Assembly: GCA_913048385.1 (NCBI GenBank)
Contig: CAJWVZ010000024.1
Span: 1-35,824, forward strand
Length of the DNA stretch: 35,824 nucleotides
Direction: 5' to 3'
Origin: an uncultured Gammaproteobacteria bacterium
GTDB taxonomy: Bacteria; Pseudomonadota; Gammaproteobacteria; Pseudomonadales; Pseudohongiellaceae
A program made the translations under genes and the position numbers. The notes beneath the pieces are model-generated. The model had not been told where the DNA came from, did no database searches, and saw only the letters and a program-made list of their open reading frames with translations. This document shows, in pieces, positions 31,909 to 35,824 of the stretch; within the stretch, counting starts at the first letter, position 1; every line of letters begins with the position of its first letter.

Positions 31909-33804
31909 ATGACTAGAATCTTAAGCCTCATTTTTATTGCGTCAATTACTGTCTCATGCTCTGACAACGCCACAGAAACACAACTAGAGCAGAGCGCGGA
32001 ACTTCCGCCGACAGGGACTAACGCGGCCATTGAGATTCCTGCAGCACGAACTGCGGGTTACAATAAAGAGCGAAACGCTTATTTTGGTGATCTTCACGTA
32101 CACACGATGTATTCCTTTGATGCGTTTATTTTTGGTACGACTTCGTCTCCCAGCGATGCTTATACCTTTGCGAAAGGTGGAAAGATAACTCACCCTGCGG
32201 GTTTTGACATGCAATTAGACGTCCCTCTGGATTTCTATGGTGTTACCGACCACGCGTTTTATTTAGGAGTGCTTCGTGAGATGGCAAACCCGCTCAGTGA
32301 AATTTCTAAGCATGAGGTGGCCGCTGGGATGTCAACTCTCGGCGGTTCTGTTCAGCGTGGAGAAAAATTTAATGAGATTCTTGCTTTCTTGCGTTCCCCG
32401 CGCGCGAGTGAAGTCAATGATCCGGTCATCGGCAGGTCCGCATGGGAAGACATTATAGCTGCGGCGAATCGTCATAATGATCCGGGTAACTTCACCGCAT
32501 TTATAGGTTACGAATACACAGCCACTTACAGTGATGGCGGCAACCTCCACAGAAATGTCATCTACCGAGATGATGTGGCACCGGAACTTCCCTTTTCACG
32601 ATTAGACTCTGCTAATCCGGAGGACCTCTGGGATTGGATGGATGCGAATCGAGAGCAAGGGTTTGAGAGTTTAGCTATTCCGCATAATTCTAATGGCTCC
32701 AATGGTTCAATGTTTATGATGACTGACTTTTCGGGAAATCCTCTTGATGATGCCTATGCAGACCAGCGCATGCGCAATGAGCCGTTAGTTGAAATAACTC
32801 AAGTCAAAGGCACGTCAGATACGCACCCGGCGCTGTCACCCAATGACGAGTGGGCAGATTTTGAAATCATGCCTTTCCAAGTAGCGTCGTTTCGATCTAG
32901 CCAGCCTAATGGGAGCTATCTTCGTGAGGCCTATCTTAATGGCTTGAAGAATCAAGAAGAGAAAGGTGCTAATCCTTATAAATTTGGAATTATTGGTTCA
33001 AGCGATACTCACAATGCTACTTACGCAGGTGACGAGGATGACTACTGGAGCAAGGTGGGCTTGAGAGATTCTGATGGCGTGCGGCGAGGATCAGTGCCCT
33101 TGCGGGAGCCTCGGGCACCGGGTGAGAATTATGCAGAAACTTATTTCAATACTTGGAGCGCATCAGGTTTGGCCGGAGTCTGGGCTGAAGAAAATACTCG
33201 CGCTTCTATATACGACTCGTTTCGGCGAAAAGAAACATTTGGCACGTCCGGAACTCGAATGCGGGTCCGCTTTTTCGCTGGCTATGAACTTCCATCGATT
33301 GATGATGGTGATTTGATCTCAAAGGCTTATGACAACGGGGTTGCGATGGGAAGCGACCTGCTCGCATATGCAGGCCGTAAACCTGAGTTTATCGCGTGGG
33401 TTTCCAGAGATCCAAATAGCGCTGCTCTTCAGCGCTTACAGATTATCAAAGGTTGGATGGAAGACGGGGAAGCAATGGAAGAGGTTTATGATGTTGCTTG
33501 CTCCGACGGCGGCATTGTTGACTCTATCACCCATCGTTGCCCTGATAATGGTGCTCAAGTTAATCTGGACGATTGCAGTATCACTAGCGGACTTGGCGCC
33601 GCAGAGTTGAGAGCAAACTGGAGTGATCCAGACTACGATGCGGCTCAGAATGCATTTTATTACGTTAGGGCAATGGAAAACCCGACGTGTCGTTGGTCCA
33701 CTTGGGACGCTATTCGTGCTGGTGTTGAACCTCGCCCTGATATGGCAGCAACCCTGCAGGAGCGCGCGTGGTCATCACCAATCTGGATCACCCCAGTTCA
33801 GTAA
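31909..33804 (+). CDS. DUF3604-domain lipoprotein
   Basis: A full-length DUF3604 protein of 631 residues. The diagnostic N-terminal block is AYFGDLHVHTMYSFDAF, a PHP-like metal motif, and FYGVTDHAFYLGVL follows. Further family blocks are FIGYEYTAT, IPHNSNGSNGSMF, VEITQVKGTSDTHPALS, FGIIGSSDTHNATYAG and GTSGTRMRVRFFAG. The fold and the His/Asp set suggest a metal-dependent phosphoesterase or hydrolase, but no substrate is established. Residues 1-17 form a lipoprotein signal (ITVSC, C17). ATG 31909 is chosen over the GTG at 31903 because GGAG (31897-31900) is eight bases upstream. It is the first gene of an operon with a parvulin-like PPIase and a HupE/UreJ protein. This set recurs in marine bacteria as far as I recall. 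Confidence 0.92.
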   Translation: MTRILSLIFIASITVSCSDNATETQLEQSAELPPTGTNAAIEIPAARTAGYNKERNAYFGDLHVHTMYSFDAFIFGTTSSPSDAYTFAKGGKITHPAGFDMQLDVPLDFYGVTDHAFYLGVLREMANPLSEISKHEVAAGMSTLGGSVQRGEKFNEILAFLRSPRASEVNDPVIGRSAWEDIIAAANRHNDPGNFTAFIGYEYTATYSDGGNLHRNVIYRDDVAPELPFSRLDSANPEDLWDWMDANREQGFESLAIPHNSNGSNGSMFMMTDFSGNPLDDAYADQRMRNEPLVEITQVKGTSDTHPALSPNDEWADFEIMPFQVASFRSSQPNGSYLREAYLNGLKNQEEKGANPYKFGIIGSSDTHNATYAGDEDDYWSKVGLRDSDGVRRGSVPLREPRAPGENYAETYFNTWSASGLAGVWAEENTRASIYDSFRRKETFGTSGTRMRVRFFAGYELPSIDDGDLISKAYDNGVAMGSDLLAYAGRKPEFIAWVSRDPNSAALQRLQIIKGWMEDGEAMEEVYDVACSDGGIVDSITHRCPDNGAQVNLDDCSITSGLGAAELRANWSDPDYDAAQNAFYYVRAMENPTCRWSTWDAIRAGVEPRPDMAATLQERAWSSPIWITPVQ

Positions 33805-33826
33805 TTAGTTTTAAGGATTGAATGCA

Positions 33827-34615
33827 ATGGGCAGGCTAGTCGCGCAACCTCTCTTATGGTTCGTTGTTATTAGCCTGTGCATTTTTATCCTTGATGATTT
33901 AATGCCAGAAGCGCGAGACGAAATTATTGTGAGTGACGCTCAGAAAGATCGGATAGCTTTGCTTTGGAAAACGCAAACCGGTGCGGATGCTTCGATCCAA
34001 GAACTTGATTCTCTGGTCGACAACTGGATCCAGGAAGAGGTTCTATTTCGTGAAGCTCTGCGGTTGGGGTTAGATCAAGATGACTCTATCGTCCGCCGTC
34101 GTCTAGTTCAGAAGCTCGGGTTTATCGCCGAGGCTCAAATGGGATCTGAACCTGAGATTAGTGAATTAGAGTCTTATTACTCTCAGAATATTGTCAATTA
34201 TACTTTGCCGCTTCGTTATTCATTCAGACAACTATACTTTACAGATCAAGTCAGTGCCCAGGCACAACTAGGCCAAGCGAAATTGGGAGAGGATATTTCG
34301 TCAACCGGCACCACGAGTATGCTTAACGACGCCTACGCTTTTCGCAGTGAGCTGGATATCGATGCAACATTTGGTTCAGGGTTCTCCTCGCAATTGATTG
34401 GTCTTTCTGTTCTTGAATGGCAAGGACCGATAAAAAGTAGTTTTGGTTACCATCTTGTTTACGTCACAAACATTCATGCAGAAGAAGCCGCTCCTCTTAA
34501 TTCTGTACTGGACAGCGTCGGGTCAGACTACCAACAGTTTCAGAAGATGAATGCGCGGCAACGATACGTGGACGCACTTTTAGATGATTATCTCATTCGG
34601 TACGAGGGGCAGTGA
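33827..34615 (+). CDS. Parvulin-type peptidylprolyl isomerase, membrane-anchored
   Basis: A PpiC/parvulin-family foldase of 262 residues. The N-terminus is a signal anchor (PLLWFVVISLCIFIL, about residues 8-22). The chaperone-like helical arm follows (LDSLVDNWIQEEVLFREALRLGLDQDDSIVRRRLVQKLGF), as in SurA/PrsA-type proteins. The rotamase-type part has RYSFRQLYF and the closing WQGPIKSSFGYHLVYV, the parvulin signature. The domain is shortened and lacks some catalytic His, so chaperone action is as likely as isomerisation. The start is ATG 33827, nine bases after AAGGA. The ORF's TTG at 33818 is too close to that site. It lies 22 bp after the DUF3604 gene and overlaps the next gene by four bases (GTGA). 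Confidence 0.85.
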   Translation: MGRLVAQPLLWFVVISLCIFILDDLMPEARDEIIVSDAQKDRIALLWKTQTGADASIQELDSLVDNWIQEEVLFREALRLGLDQDDSIVRRRLVQKLGFIAEAQMGSEPEISELESYYSQNIVNYTLPLRYSFRQLYFTDQVSAQAQLGQAKLGEDISSTGTTSMLNDAYAFRSELDIDATFGSGFSSQLIGLSVLEWQGPIKSSFGYHLVYVTNIHAEEAAPLNSVLDSVGSDYQQFQKMNARQRYVDALLDDYLIRYEGQ

Positions 34616-35586
34616 GGGGCTTTGTTTTTTTCCTTGGGGTGCTTTTAAATCTAGCAGCCTCAACCGCGGCTTCTCACGAGGTTCGCCCTGCGTATTTGGA
34701 GCTTATTGAAAACCGAACTGAAGATGCTAGCACTGAATTTAGGGCCAGCTTTCGCCAGCCGCAAGTTGAGGGTCGCTTTCTAGGGTTGGTCGTTGAGACG
34801 AATTGTGATTTTGAAATTACTGGGTCTCGACTTACTGAGGGAGCGTTGACGGATTCGGCTATAATTACGTGTGATGAGATTGGATTGGAATCTATTGAGA
34901 TTGCCGGATTAGACAGGACATTAATAGATACCCTTGTGAGTATTAGCTGGCTTGATGAATCGCGCACCGAACGGCTGATCACAGCAAGAGAGGGACGATT
35001 AGATCTTGCGAGTGTAGCGCCGGCAATTCCTGTCTATTTTTCTATTGGTTTGACTCATCTTCTGCTTGGGTATGACCACATACTATTTATTTTAATGCTT
35101 TTATATCTTGTACGAACACGCGTGATGATCGTTTGGGTGGTGACGAGTTTTACCGTTGCCCATTCAATTACCCTAGCATTATCTGTGTATGAGTTACTTA
35201 GTCTTTCGCAATCTGCGGTGGAGGCCGTTATTGCCGCTAGTATAGTGTTACTTGCTTATGAAAATTTGCAAGCCAAGCCGGGTTTAACTCATCGCTTTCC
35301 CGTTGTCATTTCATTTGGGTTCGGTCTCTTACACGGACTCGGGTTCGCTGGGGCTTTGAGGGAAATTGGACTCCCTGATCAAAGCCAAATAGCTGCATTG
35401 TTATTTTTTAATTTGGGAATAGAAGTTGGACAGCTCGCAATAGTGGTTGTTGTTCTCGGCCTCTTAGGGCTAGTTAAATTTAAGATTGCGAAACGGATTC
35501 TAACCATGCCTGTCTACCTGGTTGGAGGAACGGCCAGCTATTGGTTCATCGAGAGGCTTTGGTTGATACTGCTCCCAGCTTTGTAA
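34612..35586 (+). CDS. HupE/UreJ-family membrane protein (type 2)
   Basis: A 324-residue protein with a signal peptide (1 to about 20, ending STAAS), a periplasmic beta-rich N-domain of about 120 residues (HEVRPAYLELIE) and six or seven membrane helices. The hydrophobic part has the HupE/UreJ type-2 signature GLTHLLLGYDHILFILMLLYLV, then FTVAHSITLALS and GLLHGLGFAGALREIGLP. The conserved His and Asp inside helices suggest metal (Ni2+ or Co2+) or proton handling. HupE/UreJ proteins are linked to nickel uptake, but this type sits beside DUF3604 genes, and no urease or hydrogenase is near, so nickel transport is unproven. GTG 34612 overlaps the PPIase stop by four bases, showing translational coupling. 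Confidence 0.9.
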   Translation: MRGFVFFLGVLLNLAASTAASHEVRPAYLELIENRTEDASTEFRASFRQPQVEGRFLGLVVETNCDFEITGSRLTEGALTDSAIITCDEIGLESIEIAGLDRTLIDTLVSISWLDESRTERLITAREGRLDLASVAPAIPVYFSIGLTHLLLGYDHILFILMLLYLVRTRVMIVWVVTSFTVAHSITLALSVYELLSLSQSAVEAVIAASIVLLAYENLQAKPGLTHRFPVVISFGFGLLHGLGFAGALREIGLPDQSQIAALLFFNLGIEVGQLAIVVVVLGLLGLVKFKIAKRILTMPVYLVGGTASYWFIERLWLILLPAL

Positions 35587-35588
35587 TA

Positions 35589-35608
35589 GTTTTAGCAACA
35601 GCTAGGAC
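35589..35608 (+). terminator. Possible weak terminator after the DUF3604 operon
   Basis: GTTTTAGC (35589-35596) and GCTAGGAC (35601-35608) can pair over eight positions with two G-U wobbles around AACA. A GGTATATTTTC tail follows at 35609-35619. The stem is weak, so this is tentative. Confidence 0.35.
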
Positions 35609-35683
35609 GGTATATTTTCTTGCCAATGGGCCAAGAATAAAACTGATTGAATTGTAAAGTTGTGAGTGTCCCCTGTGTTTTAA

Positions 35684-35706
35684 TCTAGACAACTTTCCAG
35701 TCTAGA
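35684..35706. promoter_or_regulatory. 7-9-7 inverted repeat upstream of the last gene
   Basis: TCTAGAC (35684-35690) and GTCTAGA (35700-35706) are perfect reverse complements around nine bases. They end 38 bp before ATG 35745, in the likely promoter. The size and spacing fit a dimeric regulator's operator. Confidence 0.4.
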
Positions 35707-35744
35707 GGTACATTTATTCTTCCTACTTCAGAGGATCTCTCTAA

Positions 35745-35824
35745 ATGCGACCACGTCAACTTATTGAGTTAATTAGCAGTCTGTTAGTCCTATTTTGTTT
35801 GGCTGCCCCAGCATTTGCCTCGCC
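35745..35824 (+). CDS. Start of an exported protein, cut by window end
   Basis: ATG 35745 opens a frame that is still open at the window end (26 codons visible). It encodes a clear Sec signal peptide: basic start MRPRQ, hydrophobic core LLVLFCLAAPAFA, and a probable cleavage after AFA. GAGGA at 35731-35735 lies nine bases upstream. Only the signal peptide is visible, so the product cannot be named. The C in the hydrophobic core is not followed by a lipobox layout. It lies 158 bp after the HupE/UreJ gene and behind the 35684-35706 inverted repeat, so it is probably a separate unit. Confidence 0.75.
   Translation, partial: MRPRQLIELISSLLVLFCLAAPAFAS

Noticed and set aside
33074-33808. Several plus-strand frames inside the DUF3604 gene
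   Set aside because: They are out-of-frame shadows; the DUF3604 frame carries conserved motifs throughout.
1-35824. tRNA/rRNA genes, CRISPR array, insertion sequences or prophage
   Set aside because: I found no cloverleaf-like sequence, spaced direct repeats, transposase, integrase or phage structural genes.

Overview
The window is chromosomal DNA from a Gram-negative bacterium. It carries two TonB-dependent outer-membrane receptors, many Sec signal peptides and several probable lipoproteins. The mix of genes fits an oligotrophic marine gammaproteobacterium: an NhaC Na+/H+ antiporter, two sulfatases, a CaiB/GST/SDR/VOC set, DUF3604-PPIase-HupE and a small RRM protein. Base composition is moderately AT-leaning. 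That placement is an inference from gene content and has no marker-gene support. I see no rRNA, tRNA, CRISPR array, insertion sequence or prophage. About 31 protein genes are supported, packed in short operons on both strands, and both window edges cut genes.

Layout. 1-2457 (+): the 3' part of an NhaC antiporter, then a saccharopine-dehydrogenase (lysine-forming type) homologue. 2649-4802 (+): a TonB receptor with its own terminator. 4932-6654: small secreted or hypothetical proteins and an NTF2-like protein, with a 531-bp sparse gap. 6836-10584 (+): an exported amidohydrolase, a membrane-anchored hypothetical, a two-module VOC protein and an AhpD-like peroxidase-related protein. 13370-10716 (-): an SDR-GST-CaiB operon. 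13673-18578: an amidase and two sulfatases, the sulfatases divergent from each other. 21996-18691 (-): a four-gene operon of a duplicated DUF1538 membrane protein, two tandem PII-like proteins and a soluble coiled-coil protein. 22250-24334 (+): a second TonB receptor ending at a perfect 24-bp bidirectional terminator. 25586-24456 (-): a periplasmic thioredoxin-fold protein whose active-site Cys codon is an in-frame UGA. 25791-30678: an M3 peptidase lipoprotein, a CIA30-domain protein, a secreted hypothetical, an RRM protein and an MBL-fold hydrolase. 30886-31680 (+): a crotonase-fold protein. 31909-35586 (+): a DUF3604-parvulin-HupE/UreJ operon. 35745-end (+): the first codons of another exported protein behind an inverted repeat.

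Two things stand out. First, the UGA in the thioredoxin-like gene sits exactly at the expected active-site Cys, with full-length homologous-looking sequence on both sides, so it is a candidate selenoprotein with a UGC redox motif. Second, the DUF1538 / PII-like / PII-like / coiled-coil operon looks like a PII-gated transport system of unknown substrate with an extra soluble partner. Smaller oddities are an SDR without YxxxK, a crotonase without either usual catalytic Glu, and a promoter-like element shared upstream of one sulfatase and the second TonB receptor.
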